Below, piece after piece: positions 44,815-54,086 of a stretch of 64,000 bases of DNA. The DNA is from Proteocatella sphenisci DSM 23131. GTDB taxonomy: Bacteria; Bacillota; Clostridia; Peptostreptococcales; Filifactoraceae. Under the pieces are notes generated by a model, which did not search any database, was not told where the DNA came from, and saw only the letters and a list, made by a program, of their open reading frames with translations. The number at the start of each line of letters is the position of its first letter. Within the stretch, counting starts at the first letter, position 1. The stretch is taken from contig NZ_AUID01000008.1 in NCBI RefSeq assembly GCF_000423525.1, forward strand, positions 49,853 to 113,852. The letters are read 5' to 3'. The translations under genes and the position numbers were made by a program.

Positions 44815-46017
44815 ATGATGAAAATAAAAAACAAGTTAGAAAATCAGGATAGAGCTGGGTGGATAACTTTTTTAAAAGATGTATTTATTTGTTCTTTGGG
44901 AGCTTATGGGGGACCAGAAGCTCACTACGGTGTCTTTACGGATCAAATGGTTATAAAGAAAAAATATTTAACTGAAGAAGATCTTGTAGAACTTATTGCT
45001 TTGACTTCCATTTTGCCTGGACCAAGTAGTACACAGACAATTGTATCCATTGGGTATAAAATTGGAGGACCAGCTTTAGCATTTCTTACTATGTTAGTGT
45101 GGGCTATACCTGTGCTCATATTGATGACCCTTCTTTCATTTTTAAGTGGATTTTTAGTTGAAATGAACATATCCCAAGATGGGCTCCGTTACATTGGGCC
45201 GATGGCAGTAGGATTTATTATTGTAGCAGCATATCGTATAGGAAAAAAAGTAGTAACTGGTAAAATTGCTTTGGCATTATTCCTTTTTGGAGGAATAATC
45301 ACTTACTTTATCAGGGCGCCTTGGATTTATCCATTAGTGCTGCTTACCGGTGGAATAGTCAGTGTTAAAACCTCTAAGGAAAATAATTTATGGCATAGCA
45401 TAAAAATAAATCCTCCCTGGATATATTTGATTGTATTTTCAGTACTTGCAATAGCTAGCCTACTCATGAGTTTTATATGGGACAATCGAATTCTTAATCT
45501 ATTTGAGAGCTTTTATCGTTATGGCTACTTAGTTATTGGGGGAGGGCAAGTAGTAGTGCCACTTATGTATAGTGAATTAGTAGAAGTAAATCACTACATG
45601 ACAAATCAAGAGTTTTTGACTGGATTCGGACTTGTACAAGGACTGCCAGGACCTATGTTTAGCTTTAGCGCCTATGCAGGTGGAATGGCAGCTCGTCAGG
45701 GCGGCCCCCTGATTCAAGTTTTAGGCGCTATGGTAAGTGGTATTGGAATATTTTTGCCAGGGCTTCTTTTAATTTACTTTGTATATCCAATATGGGAACG
45801 GTTAAGGGAAATAAAAGGGATAAGGGTTTCTTTAAAAGGAATTACTGCAGTGGCCAGCGGATTAATAGCGGTAGCTTCAATAATTTTGATGCAAAAGAGT
45901 GGGCTTTCAATAGATAATATTTTGATTACATTTTTTACGGTTATAATATTGTTAACAAAGAAAATTCCAGCACCATTAATCGTGATTGTGACTTTAATTG
46001 CTGGCTTCATATTTTAG
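44815..46017 (+). CDS. chrA: Chromate transporter ChrA (two-domain form)
   Basis: 400 residues, about ten to twelve membrane helices in two homologous halves. The N-half has 'SLGAYGGPEAHYGVFTDQMV' and 'ALTSILPGPSSTQTIVSIGY'; the C-half repeats the pattern with 'VIGGGQVVVPLMYSELVE' and 'FGLVQGLPGPMFSFSAYAGG'. CHR family transporters expel chromate in exchange for sulfate-like anions. ATG 44815 or 44818 follow AAAGGATATT. Likely controlled by the divergent PadR. Confidence 0.92.
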   Translation: MMKIKNKLENQDRAGWITFLKDVFICSLGAYGGPEAHYGVFTDQMVIKKKYLTEEDLVELIALTSILPGPSSTQTIVSIGYKIGGPALAFLTMLVWAIPVLILMTLLSFLSGFLVEMNISQDGLRYIGPMAVGFIIVAAYRIGKKVVTGKIALALFLFGGIITYFIRAPWIYPLVLLTGGIVSVKTSKENNLWHSIKINPPWIYLIVFSVLAIASLLMSFIWDNRILNLFESFYRYGYLVIGGGQVVVPLMYSELVEVNHYMTNQEFLTGFGLVQGLPGPMFSFSAYAGGMAARQGGPLIQVLGAMVSGIGIFLPGLLLIYFVYPIWERLREIKGIRVSLKGITAVASGLIAVASIILMQKSGLSIDNILITFFTVIILLTKKIPAPLIVIVTLIAGFIF

Positions 46018-46115
46018 GGAATTTTATTCATTTGACGATGCATCTTTGCTACTGTATAATTGTAAAAATAAGGCCTTACAAAATGTTTTTGAAATAGACA
46101 GGGGAGAATAGTTAA

Positions 46116-46850
46116 ATGAAATTAATTATAAAAAAAGATTATGAGGAAATGTGCGCCGAGGCAGCTAAGACCATTAAAGAACAGCTGGATCACAAGAAAG
46201 ATACTACATTGGGTTTGGCCACAGGAAGCACTCCGGAAGGGGTATATAAGGAGTTAATAAAATATTATAAAAATGGAGAGATTGATTTTTCACAGGTTAA
46301 GACTTTTAATTTGGATGAATATATAGGGTTATCAAAAGAGAATATAAATTCGTTTAACTATTTTATGAATGACAAGTTATTCGACCATATAAATATAGAT
46401 AAAAAGAATATTCATATACCAAATTGTGATGGAAAAAATATCGAAGAATTTTGTAGAAATTATGATAAGATGATTGAAGATTCTGGTGGTATTGATTTGC
46501 AAATAGTAGGAGTTGGACAAAATGGACATATAGCATTTAATGAACCTGCAAATCAATTGAGTTTTGGAACAACAATAGTAGAATTAGCCGAAAATACTAT
46601 TGAAATAAACTCGAGATTTTTTGACTCAATAGAGGATGTACCCAAAAAAGCTATTACAATGGGGATGGGGACTATAATGCAAGCTGAAAAAATAATTTGG
46701 ATTGCAAATGGGAAGGGCAAAAGTAAGGTTGTAGAAAAATTTCTAAGTGAAAAGACTATAACTACAGAATTTCCAGTATCAATATTGAAATTGCACAAAG
46801 ATTTAACCATTATAGTAGATGAACAAGCTTGTAGTAGTTTGGGTCGATAG
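46116..46850 (+). CDS. nagB: Glucosamine-6-phosphate deaminase
   Basis: 244 residues. 'LGLATGSTPEGVYKELI', 'TFNLDEYIGL', 'GVGQNGHIAFNEP' and 'AITMGMGTIMQAEKII' are NagB signatures, with catalytic Asp in 'NLDEY' and His in 'GHIAFNEP'. Converts GlcN-6-P to Fru-6-P and ammonia. No nagA partner is adjacent. AGGGGAGAA upstream; monocistronic by its terminator. Confidence 0.96.
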   Translation: MKLIIKKDYEEMCAEAAKTIKEQLDHKKDTTLGLATGSTPEGVYKELIKYYKNGEIDFSQVKTFNLDEYIGLSKENINSFNYFMNDKLFDHINIDKKNIHIPNCDGKNIEEFCRNYDKMIEDSGGIDLQIVGVGQNGHIAFNEPANQLSFGTTIVELAENTIEINSRFFDSIEDVPKKAITMGMGTIMQAEKIIWIANGKGKSKVVEKFLSEKTITTEFPVSILKLHKDLTIIVDEQACSSLGR

Positions 46851-46868
46851 GATTGAAATTATAATTTT

Positions 46869-46902
46869 AAAGTGCTTATCGTAAATACGATGGCGCTTTT
46901 TT
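46869..46902 (+). terminator. Terminator of nagB
   Basis: AAAGTGC-TTATCGT / ACGATGG-CGCTTT hairpin followed by T-run. Confidence 0.75.
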
Positions 46903-47029
46903 ACATACTGGAAAAAATAAATACTGTATCTATTAAATCAGCAAATAGGGGTATATAGTTAGTGTATGATGATAAAAAGTTGATGAATTGTTTTAATCTT
47001 TTTACAGGAATCTAAATGGAGGAATAAAG

Positions 47030-48742
47030 ATGGATAAAAAGAAAAATCAACATGAAGAAAGTCATAATAAAAACCCTATGGCAAAAAATGGATTGGGGGA
47101 TTCTATTCCCAGCAGAAATCAAAATATTGGTGACACTCCTGAGATAAAGACAGCAGCAGGAGCCCCAGTGACAGATAATCAAGATACTATGACGGCTGGA
47201 AAACGAGGACCTGTTTCCTTACAAGACGTGTGGTTTTTGGAAAAGATGGCTCATTTTGATCGTGAAGTTATACCAGAGCGTAGAATGCACGCTAAGGGTT
47301 CAGGAGCATTTGGAACTTTTACAGTGACTCATGATATTACAAAATACACGAAAGCTAATATATTTTCTGAAATTGGTAAAAAAACGGAAATGTTAGCTCG
47401 TTTTTCAACAGTTGCTGGTGAAAGAGGAGCGGCAGATGCGGAAAGAGATATCCGCGGATTTGCTTTAAAGTTTTATACTGAAGAAGGCAATTGGGATCTG
47501 GTAGGTAACAATACACCTGTATTTTTCTTTAGGGATCCTATGAAATTTATAGATTTAAATCACGCAGTTAAGAGAGATCCCCGCACTAATATGAGGAGCC
47601 CAAATACTAATTGGGATTTTTGGACTTCTTTACCAGAGGCACTTTTACAAGTGACCATCATAATGGGAGACAGGGGCATTCCATCTTCTTATAGACATAT
47701 GCATGGATTCAGTTCTCATGCCTACAGCCTCATTAGCAGTGAAAATGAACGAGTGTGGGTAAAATTTCACTTTAGATCTCAGCAGGGTATACAAAACCTG
47801 ACTGATCAAGAAGCGGAAAAGGTAGTCGGTATGGATAGAGAATCTCACCAAAGGGATCTTTACCAAGCTATTGAACAAGAAATGTGTCCAAAATGGAAGA
47901 TGTATATACAAGTTATGACTCAAGAGCAAGCAGATGCCATGAAAAACAACCCTTTTGACCTGACTAAAATGTGGTTCAAAAAAGATTTTCCTCTTATGCC
48001 AGTTGGAGAATTTGAATTAAATAAAAACCCAGACAATTATTTTGCACAAATTGAGCAAGCTGCGTTTAACCCTGCAAATGTGGTTCCTGGGATTAGCTTT
48101 TCTCCTGACCGTATGCTGCAAGGTCGGTTGTTTTCTTATGGGGATGCACAAAGGTATCGTTTAGGGGTCAATCATGGCCAAATACCCGTTAATATGCCTA
48201 AGGGAGTTGAAAACCCTCATAGCTTCCATCGTGATGGTCAAATGCGTGTAGATGGAAACTTGGGGAGCGAAATACATTATGAACCTAATAGCTATGGAAA
48301 CTGGAAAGACAATCCAGAAAATAATCCCCCGCCAGAAAAAGGTGGAGACGTTTATAGATATGACTTTAGAGAAGATGATTCTGATTACTATACACAACCA
48401 GGGCTTCTTTTTAGGGCTATGACAGATGATCAAAAGCAAGTTTTATTTGATAATACTGCAAGAAATATGGGAGATTCGACTCTTCAAATAAAACACAGAC
48501 ATATATATAATTGTTACCAGGCAGATCCTGAATATGGTAAAGGTGTAGCAAATTCAATGAAAATTTCAATTGACGATGTAGACTTAAATTTGCCTAAAAA
48601 AGATTCGCATGAAAATCTGAAGATAGCTAATAATCTGCATCCAGAATTAAACACACCGACCCAACCAGTAAACCCTGGTGTGGAAATAGATACGAATAAA
48701 AGTGATTATATAGAACCCGAAGATGATCCGTGGCTCTTATAA
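47030..48742 (+). CDS. katA: Monofunctional haem catalase KatA
   Basis: 570 residues, small-to-medium subunit clade with extended polar N and C tails. Catalytic His in '[14 protein letters not shown]', '[20 protein letters not shown]', Asn region '[17 protein letters not shown]', and the proximal haem ligand Tyr in '[19 protein letters not shown]'. Breaks H2O2 into water and O2. GGAGG upstream. The following CsbD-like gene suggests a stress locus. Unusual but not unheard of in a clostridial genome. Confidence 0.97.
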   Translation: MDKKKNQHEESHNKNPMAKNGLGDSIPSRNQNIGDTPEIKTAAGAPVTDNQDTMTAGKRGPVSLQDVWFLEKMAHFDREVIPERRMHAKGSGAFGTFTVTHDITKYTKANIFSEIGKKTEMLARFSTVAGERGAADAERDIRGFALKFYTEEGNWDLVGNNTPVFFFRDPMKFIDLNHAVKRDPRTNMRSPNTNWDFWTSLPEALLQVTIIMGDRGIPSSYRHMHGFSSHAYSLISSENERVWVKFHFRSQQGIQNLTDQEAEKVVGMDRESHQRDLYQAIEQEMCPKWKMYIQVMTQEQADAMKNNPFDLTKMWFKKDFPLMPVGEFELNKNPDNYFAQIEQAAFNPANVVPGISFSPDRMLQGRLFSYGDAQRYRLGVNHGQIPVNMPKGVENPHSFHRDGQMRVDGNLGSEIHYEPNSYGNWKDNPENNPPPEKGGDVYRYDFREDDSDYYTQPGLLFRAMTDDQKQVLFDNTARNMGDSTLQIKHRHIYNCYQADPEYGKGVANSMKISIDDVDLNLPKKDSHENLKIANNLHPELNTPTQPVNPGVEIDTNKSDYIEPEDDPWLL

Positions 48743-48792
48743 TATAAGTATGGGTTGTTTAATCTTTATATTATTAGAATGGAGGAGCAATC

Positions 48793-49059
48793 ATGAAAGA
48801 TTCAAAAGACATGTTAAAAAATGCCAAAGAAAAACTTGAAAATGCTAAAGATAAGGTCGTTGGTGAAGCTAAAGAAGCATTAGGGAAAGTTACAGATAAT
48901 GAGGAGCTGGAATTGAAGGGTAAAATTCAATCTTCTAAATCGGATGTCAAGGAAAAAATTGATGATGTAAAGGAAAAAGTTGATGATGCCAAAGAAAAAA
49001 TCGCTAAAAAGATAAACGACGTCATTGATGAAAAGGAAGACAATAAGAAAGATAAATAA
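48793..49059 (+). CDS. CsbD-like small stress protein
   Basis: 88 residues, very lysine- and glutamate-rich. 'KVVGEAKEALGKVTDNEELE' is the CsbD core; the rest is repeated KEK-type amphipathic sequence as in LEA-like stress proteins. AATGGAGGAG upstream. 50 bases after katA, probably coexpressed. Role unknown beyond general stress. Confidence 0.85.
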   Translation: MKDSKDMLKNAKEKLENAKDKVVGEAKEALGKVTDNEELELKGKIQSSKSDVKEKIDDVKEKVDDAKEKIAKKINDVIDEKEDNKKDK

Positions 49060-49072
49060 AATTGTCAATAAT

Positions 49073-49136
49073 ATGCTTCCCTCTATAGTATACAGTTAAA
49101 CAATCAAACTGCTTACTAAACAGGGGGCATATTTTT
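49073..49136 (+). terminator. Candidate terminator of katA-csbD
   Basis: ATGC..CCCTCT / AGGGGGCAT interrupted stem with inner CAGTT/AACTG hairpin, followed by ATTTTTAT. Confidence 0.55.
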
Positions 49137-49215
49137 ATGTGAATAAAATATATCAATTTGATTTATAATGCGGTATTATATAATTAAGAATAAAATGAAG
49201 AAGGAGACAAAACAT

Positions 49216-50040
49216 ATGATTAATTTCTTTTCACAATTTTCGCCAGTACAACAAGCACTTATGGGAACTTTATTCACTTATGGAGTTACTGCACTAGGTG
49301 CAGGACTGGTATTTTTCTTTAAAAGTATAAAGAAAACTGTACTAAACGGAATGCTTGGTTTTGCGGCCGGAGTAATGATTGCTGCAAGTTTTTGGTCTCT
49401 TCTTGCGCCAGGTATAGCCATGGCAGAAGAGCTTGGACAAACCCCTTGGATCAGTGCGAGTTTGGGTTTCTTGGCAGGTGGTGGATTTTTATATTTGATA
49501 GATAAACTTTTGCCTCATCTCCACATGGGTCTGGATACTAGTCAGGCAGAAGGTATCAAAACTTCATGGCAAAGAAGCGTACTTTTAGTTTTAGCCATAA
49601 CACTACACAACATACCAGAAGGTTTGGCTGTAGGAGTTGCTTTTGGAGCAGCAGCAACGGGAAGCATGAGCGGGGCAACGCTCGCTGGAGCAATAGCGCT
49701 TACAATAGGTATTGGTTTGCAAAACTTTCCAGAAGGTGCTGCTGTATCTATTCCTCTTAGAAGAGAGGGAATGAGCCGAACCAAGTCGTTTATATATGGC
49801 CAGGCTTCGGGGCTTGTAGAACCGATAGCCGGAGTTATTGGAGCTTATGCTGTCATATCTATGCAAAATATACTTCCATATGCCCTTTCTTTTGCTGCAG
49901 GAGCTATGATATATGTAGTAATAGAAGAACTTATTCCAGAAGCTCAAAGAGAAGAAGGTGGATCGAAAACAGATATCGCTACAATTGGAGCTATGATAGG
50001 TTTTGCTGTAATGATGATTTTAGATGTCGCTTTAGGATAA
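49216..50040 (+). CDS. ZIP-family metal transporter
   Basis: 274 residues from the ATG at 49216 (AAGGAGACAAAACAT upstream); an earlier in-frame ATG at 49168 has no site. Eight membrane helices, with metal-site motifs '[14 protein letters not shown]' in helix 4 and '[17 protein letters not shown]' in helix 5, and '[11 protein letters not shown]' near the end. GufA/ZupT-like importer of Zn2+/Fe2+-type cations. Alone between two terminators. Confidence 0.93.
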   Translation: MINFFSQFSPVQQALMGTLFTYGVTALGAGLVFFFKSIKKTVLNGMLGFAAGVMIAASFWSLLAPGIAMAEELGQTPWISASLGFLAGGGFLYLIDKLLPHLHMGLDTSQAEGIKTSWQRSVLLVLAITLHNIPEGLAVGVAFGAAATGSMSGATLAGAIALTIGIGLQNFPEGAAVSIPLRREGMSRTKSFIYGQASGLVEPIAGVIGAYAVISMQNILPYALSFAAGAMIYVVIEELIPEAQREEGGSKTDIATIGAMIGFAVMMILDVALG

Positions 50041-50064
50041 AATGATTAGTTAGATGAAGAATAG

Positions 50065-50121
50065 AAATAGAAAAACCGTACAGACCATTATAAAACGGAG
50101 TTGTACGGTTTTTCTATTTTT
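50065..50121 (+). terminator. Terminator of the ZIP gene
   Basis: 17-bp perfect stem (50065-50081 / 50103-50119) with T-rich tail. Shares AAAAACCGTACAGACC and the mirrored half with the guaA terminator. Confidence 0.88.
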
Positions 50122-50237
50122 ATCTTTTATTCAGCTTGCAATAATAATTGAAATTTTGGGTATAATGTAATAGGGAAAGAGACATATTACAAGCATTTAC
50201 TTACTTCATGATGCTATATAAAGAGAAAGGAGATTAT

Positions 50238-50489
50238 ATGAACTGGTTATCGTGGATTATATTTGGTGGTCTGGCTGGATGGATTGCAAGCATAATAAGC
50301 AAGAAAAACGAAAACATGGGTATGATGAAAAATATCATAGTCGGTATAGTGGGAAGTTGGGTCGGCGGTTTTATTATGAGTTTTCTTGGAGCACCGGGGG
50401 TTACGGGGTTTAATCTTCGCAGCTTTGGAGTTGCAGTTATAGGAGCTTGTGCACTCCTTTGGATTTTTAATGCTATAAGCAAAAAGTAA
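50238..50489 (+). CDS. GlsB/YeaQ/YmgE-family small membrane protein
   Basis: 83 residues from ATG 50238 (AAAGGAGATTAT upstream). Three glycine-rich membrane helices: 'WIIFGGLAGWIASIIS', 'NIIVGIVGSWVGGFIMSFLG' and 'GVAVIGACALLWIFNAI'. Transglycosylase-associated/stress-response family of unknown function. Confidence 0.88.
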   Translation: MNWLSWIIFGGLAGWIASIISKKNENMGMMKNIIVGIVGSWVGGFIMSFLGAPGVTGFNLRSFGVAVIGACALLWIFNAISKK

Positions 50490-50521
50490 GGGGTTTGATT
50501 TAAGGTTTTTTGGAGGAAAAA

Positions 50522-51046
50522 GTGAAAATAGAAAAAGGCAGAAAAGAAGATATAGATGAAATTGAAAAGATGTATGATGAATTAAATGATTACCTTGCAG
50601 ATAATACCAATTATCCGGGCTGGAAGAAGGGGGTTTATCCTGTACGCCAAACGGCTGTTAGTGCTATACTTGAAGAAAATCTTTATGTGGCAAGAAAAGA
50701 AGGCAGAATTGTTGGTTCGGTCATATTAAATCATAAGCCTGAAGCTGCTTATGCAGAAGCCAGGTGGGGAATAGAGATTGATTATGAAAAAGTATTTGTT
50801 TTGAAAACTTTTGTAGTACATCCGCAATATTTTAAACAAGGTTTAGGAAAAGGATTACTGGACTATATCAATAATTTGGCGATTAAAAAAAACATGAAAG
50901 CTATAAGGCTAGATGTATATGAAAGTAATATACCTGCTATAAATCTTTATGAAAAAAATGGTTTTCGTTATGTGGGTACAGTTGACCTTGGAATTGGTGA
51001 AACCTATAATTTGAAATGGTTTAAACTTTACGAAAAACTTATATGA
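50522..51046 (+). CDS. GNAT-family N-acetyltransferase
   Basis: 174 residues from a GTG at 50522 placed five bases after TGGAGG; the TTG at 50510 overlaps that site. GNAT core: 'VLKTFVVHPQYFKQGLGKGL' with acetyl-CoA loop Q-GLGKGL, then 'AIRLDVYESNIPAINLYEKN' and 'GFRYVG'. Substrate unknown. Confidence 0.9.
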   Translation: MKIEKGRKEDIDEIEKMYDELNDYLADNTNYPGWKKGVYPVRQTAVSAILEENLYVARKEGRIVGSVILNHKPEAAYAEARWGIEIDYEKVFVLKTFVVHPQYFKQGLGKGLLDYINNLAIKKNMKAIRLDVYESNIPAINLYEKNGFRYVGTVDLGIGETYNLKWFKLYEKLI

Positions 51047-51086
51047 ACAAGCGATAAAGAATAATCAATTCATTATCGCTTGTTTA
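51046..51086 (+). terminator. Terminator of the GNAT gene
   Basis: AACAAGCGATAA / TTATCGCTTGTT 12-bp stem right at the stop codon, then TTAT. Confidence 0.75.
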
Positions 51087-51108
51087 TATTGATGATGAGG
51101 GGCGGCGA

Positions 51109-51732
51109 ATGAAACAACATAAAAAGATAATAATAATTACAAGTATACTCGCGCTCATTCCTATGATTGCAGGAATCATTATGTGGGATAAAATGCCTGA
51201 TCAGGTCGCAACGCACTGGGGATTTAACAATATCGCTAATGGCTGGAGCAGCAAGGCATTTGCTGTTTTTGGAATTCCACTGATGCTTTTTGCTATTCAT
51301 ATTTTTACAGTATTTGTTACACTCAACGATCCCAAAAAGAAAAACATAGGAAGTAAAATGCTGACTATGGTGTTCTTTGTAATACCTGTAACATCTATCA
51401 TAACGTGTCTTTCGGTTTACGCAATAGCACTTGGTTTGAACATAAATATAGGCCTTATGATAAACGTTCTTGTAGGAGTGTTGTTTATAATAATAGGTAT
51501 TTATCTGCCGTCGATTAAGCAAAATTATACTGTGGGTATAAAACTTCCGTGGACTCTAAACAGTGAAGAAAATTGGGACAAGACCAGCAAGTTTTCTGGG
51601 AAACTATGGGTTGCAGGTGGAGTATGTGTCCTTATAAATACGTATTTTCAGTCTACCTGGATTTTATTGATTATTATTACAGTAATATCTCTAATCCCAG
51701 TTATATATTCTTTTTTGATATACAAAAAATAA
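51109..51732 (+). CDS. SdpI-family immunity-like membrane protein (DUF1648)
   Basis: 207 residues, six membrane helices. 'MPDQVATHWGFNNIANGWSS' is the DUF1648 signature and 'YTVGIKLPWTLNSEENWDKT' with 'KFSGKLWVAGG' that of the SdpI domain. In B. subtilis SdpI gives immunity to the SDP toxin and signals through SdpR; no sdpABC or sdpR gene is near, so this is an orphan. Converges with the pentapeptide gene. Confidence 0.9.
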   Translation: MKQHKKIIIITSILALIPMIAGIIMWDKMPDQVATHWGFNNIANGWSSKAFAVFGIPLMLFAIHIFTVFVTLNDPKKKNIGSKMLTMVFFVIPVTSIITCLSVYAIALGLNINIGLMINVLVGVLFIIIGIYLPSIKQNYTVGIKLPWTLNSEENWDKTSKFSGKLWVAGGVCVLINTYFQSTWILLIIITVISLIPVIYSFLIYKK

Positions 51733-51740
51733 AAATTTCT

Positions 51741-52454
51741 TTACATGTATCCGGCGGCTTCTTCCCAAGTCATATAAAAGTGGATCCCACCAGTTGAATC
51801 AGACCATCTGTCATCATTGTAGTTATTTGCTGTCGAGATTTCACCAAGCCTGTATACAAAATCAGTTTCCACGTAGGAATAGGCCTCTTTATAAAATTGA
51901 GTTTTGTCCAAATTGGATATTTCTAGAACTTTGGCTTCACTGCATCTGCACGTATCAGAAGTAGCTGATGAACGTTTTGCGTCTTTTGGAATAAGAAGAG
52001 TTACCATTCTTTGATTAAAACACTTTTTGTATCCAATAAAATATCCTGATTCAGGGCATCTAAGTCTAAAATAACGAGTACTTTCATCAGTTATTATATC
52101 TTTTAGGTCTGCACCCTCTAAAAGTGATGTAAAAAAGTTGACACCCCTTGCATCTGATGAATAAAGACTGCATTTTCGAAGATTTGCACCCGAAAAGCTA
52201 GTGCCTCTAAGGTCTGAATAGGAAAAATCGGTATTAATAAATAGAACGTTGTCAAATTTACAGTTTCTAAGTGTAGAATTTGCAAAACTGACATTTTTTA
52301 TATCTGACCACGAAAAATCTATATTAGAAAGATCCATTTCCTCAAGGAGCATATTTTCGATGCAATAATCACTCAAACTTAGAGCCGCATGGTCTTCTTT
52401 GCTTCGTGGAGCTCTTATAATAGAGAGCAGTTCATCTCTTTCGATTATTTTCAT
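51741..52454 (-). CDS. Pentapeptide-repeat protein with C-terminal DUF5758-like domain
   Basis: 237 residues from the ATG at 52454 (GAGGTGATAGAA upstream). Repeats A/(D/N)LxX run from about 40 to 120 ('MDLSNIDFSWSDIKNVSFAN', 'TDFSYSDLRGTSFSGANLRK'), predicting a right-handed beta helix. The C-terminal half 'SGYFIGYKKC', 'VTLLIPKDAKRSSATSDTCR' and 'GIHFYMTWEEA' matches DUF5758. Function unknown; some pentapeptide proteins protect gyrase, but nothing here shows that. Confidence 0.88.
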   Translation of the reverse strand: MKIIERDELLSIIRAPRSKEDHAALSLSDYCIENMLLEEMDLSNIDFSWSDIKNVSFANSTLRNCKFDNVLFINTDFSYSDLRGTSFSGANLRKCSLYSSDARGVNFFTSLLEGADLKDIITDESTRYFRLRCPESGYFIGYKKCFNQRMVTLLIPKDAKRSSATSDTCRCSEAKVLEISNLDKTQFYKEAYSYVETDFVYRLGEISTANNYNDDRWSDSTGGIHFYMTWEEAAGYM

Positions 52455-52591
52455 TTCTATCACCTCATATATATTATACCCAGAACATAATTATCCAAAT
52501 AAATATGTTATATTAATTAGTAATACTTCGCACATGTATATATCATAGCAAGAAGCAAAGTATTTAGAAGAATATTCCGAGGAGGAAACTA

Positions 52592-53668
52592 ATGATTAAA
52601 CCGTCTGCACTGAAAAAAGGAGATTTTGTCGCTATAGTAAGTCTTTCAAGTGGAATGCTTGGAGAAGAGTTTGCAAAACATGAGCTGGAGATTGGGCTCA
52701 AAAGGATAAGAGAGTTTGGGCTTGAGCCAGTAGTAATGCCAAACGCCTTGAAAGGCATGAAGTACCTCAAAGAACATCCTGAATTAAGGGCCGAAGATCT
52801 CAAAGCTGCTTATTATGATGAACGAATTAAGGGTATAATATGTGCGATTGGAGGAGATGATACTTTCAAGCTTTTGCCATATATTATGGAAGATGCTGAG
52901 TTTATTTCTTATGCAAAGAAAAATCCTAAACTTTTTACAGGTTTTTCTGATACGACGATCAACCACCTTATGTTTTATAAAATGGGAATAACTACGTATT
53001 ATGGGCCAAACTTTGTGTGCGATCTTGCAGAACTTGATGAAGAAATGCTTCCTTATACAAAAAGTTTTTTTTCTAAGTACTTTACTGATGAAGAAAAATA
53101 CAGTATAGAATCCAGTGATATCTGGTATGAAGAACGTACGGACTTTTCGGGAAAATCTATAGGAATAAAAAGGCATGCTCATCTTGAAAAAAGAGGCCAT
53201 GAAATAATACAAGGATCGGGAAAAGTAAATGGAAGGCTGCTTGGGGGCTGCCTGGAGAGTTTTTATGATATACTTACAAAAAACAGATACCAAGATCAAA
53301 AACATCTCTGTGAAAAATACGAGATTTTTCCAGATTTAGAGCAGTGGAGAGGTAAAATACTTTTTTTCGAAACCAGTGAAGAAAAACCATCTCCAGAGGT
53401 TTTTGAAAAAGAGCTGATTGCACTCAAAGACACCGGTATATTTGAAGTAATAAGCGCAGTTTTGGTGGGAAAACCAGCAGATGAAACTTACTATGAAGAA
53501 TATAAGGATGTAATAAGGGAAGTAATCGATAATATAAACTTGCCTGTAATGTATAATTTGAACTTTGGACATGCCTATCCCAGATGCATAATTCCTTACG
53601 GGCTTGAGGCGGAAGTCGATTTTGATGAAAAAACTGTTGTGATAGCAGAGCCTTTATTTAAAAAATAA
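52592..53668 (+). CDS. S66-family peptidase (LD-carboxypeptidase / MccF-like)
   Basis: 358 residues, GAGGAGGAAAC upstream. Nucleophile elbow 'TGFSDTTINHLMFYK', then the acidic residue in 'LFFETSEEKPSPE' and catalytic His in 'LNFGHAYPRCIIPYG' give the Ser-Glu-His triad of S66. The sequence resembles the MccF group, which cleaves the amide bond of microcin C-type nucleotide antibiotics, more than murein-recycling LdcA. No microcin biosynthesis genes are nearby. Confidence 0.88.
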   Translation: MIKPSALKKGDFVAIVSLSSGMLGEEFAKHELEIGLKRIREFGLEPVVMPNALKGMKYLKEHPELRAEDLKAAYYDERIKGIICAIGGDDTFKLLPYIMEDAEFISYAKKNPKLFTGFSDTTINHLMFYKMGITTYYGPNFVCDLAELDEEMLPYTKSFFSKYFTDEEKYSIESSDIWYEERTDFSGKSIGIKRHAHLEKRGHEIIQGSGKVNGRLLGGCLESFYDILTKNRYQDQKHLCEKYEIFPDLEQWRGKILFFETSEEKPSPEVFEKELIALKDTGIFEVISAVLVGKPADETYYEEYKDVIREVIDNINLPVMYNLNFGHAYPRCIIPYGLEAEVDFDEKTVVIAEPLFKK

Positions 53669-53680
53669 TAAAAAAATTCC

Positions 53681-53725
53681 TTTCATGATTACAAAGATGT
53701 GCGTTGTAAACATAAAAGGAACGGA
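53681..53725 (-). terminator. Terminator of the TM1266-like gene, possibly bidirectional
   Basis: TTCCTTT-ATG-TTACAA / TTGTAA-CAT-AAAGGAA hairpin between two convergent genes; on the minus strand it is followed by a run of seven T. Confidence 0.75.
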
Positions 53726-53742
53726 AAGAAGGCAAATCGATA

Positions 53743-53991
53743 TTAGAATTCCATTTTTCGAACAAGTACATTTTTAAGTTTCAAAAGCTCTGTTTCGAGT
53801 TGGGAAACTTCATTTTCAGAGCCACTGATAAATTCAAGAATAAGTAGGCCTTTGCTACTACACATGGTTCCGGCAGCTTCATGTAGGCCCAGTCTGGTTT
53901 TAATTATGCAGCCATGTTTGGTTAGTAGTTCTTGAACACTTATGGCATCGGAATCGCGGTCTTCTATTTGAATACCCATTATCACTCTCAT
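53743..53991 (-). CDS. TM1266-like small ACT/ferredoxin-fold protein
   Basis: 82 residues. 'MGIQIEDRDSDAISVQELLT', 'RLGLHEA' and 'LETELLKLKNVLVRKMEF' resemble the TM1266/'iron-only hydrogenase system regulator' family, a small NikR-C-like fold. No hydrogenase maturation gene is near. Call rests on pattern only. Confidence 0.6.
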   Translation of the reverse strand: MRVIMGIQIEDRDSDAISVQELLTKHGCIIKTRLGLHEAAGTMCSSKGLLILEFISGSENEVSQLETELLKLKNVLVRKMEF

Positions 53992-54086
53992 AAATACTCC
54001 TCTCAGTTATAGTGCAAGTACATTTGTTAATTTTTTACCCTATATATTCAAGACTTAAACATATATTAAAAATAATGGAGGTAAAT

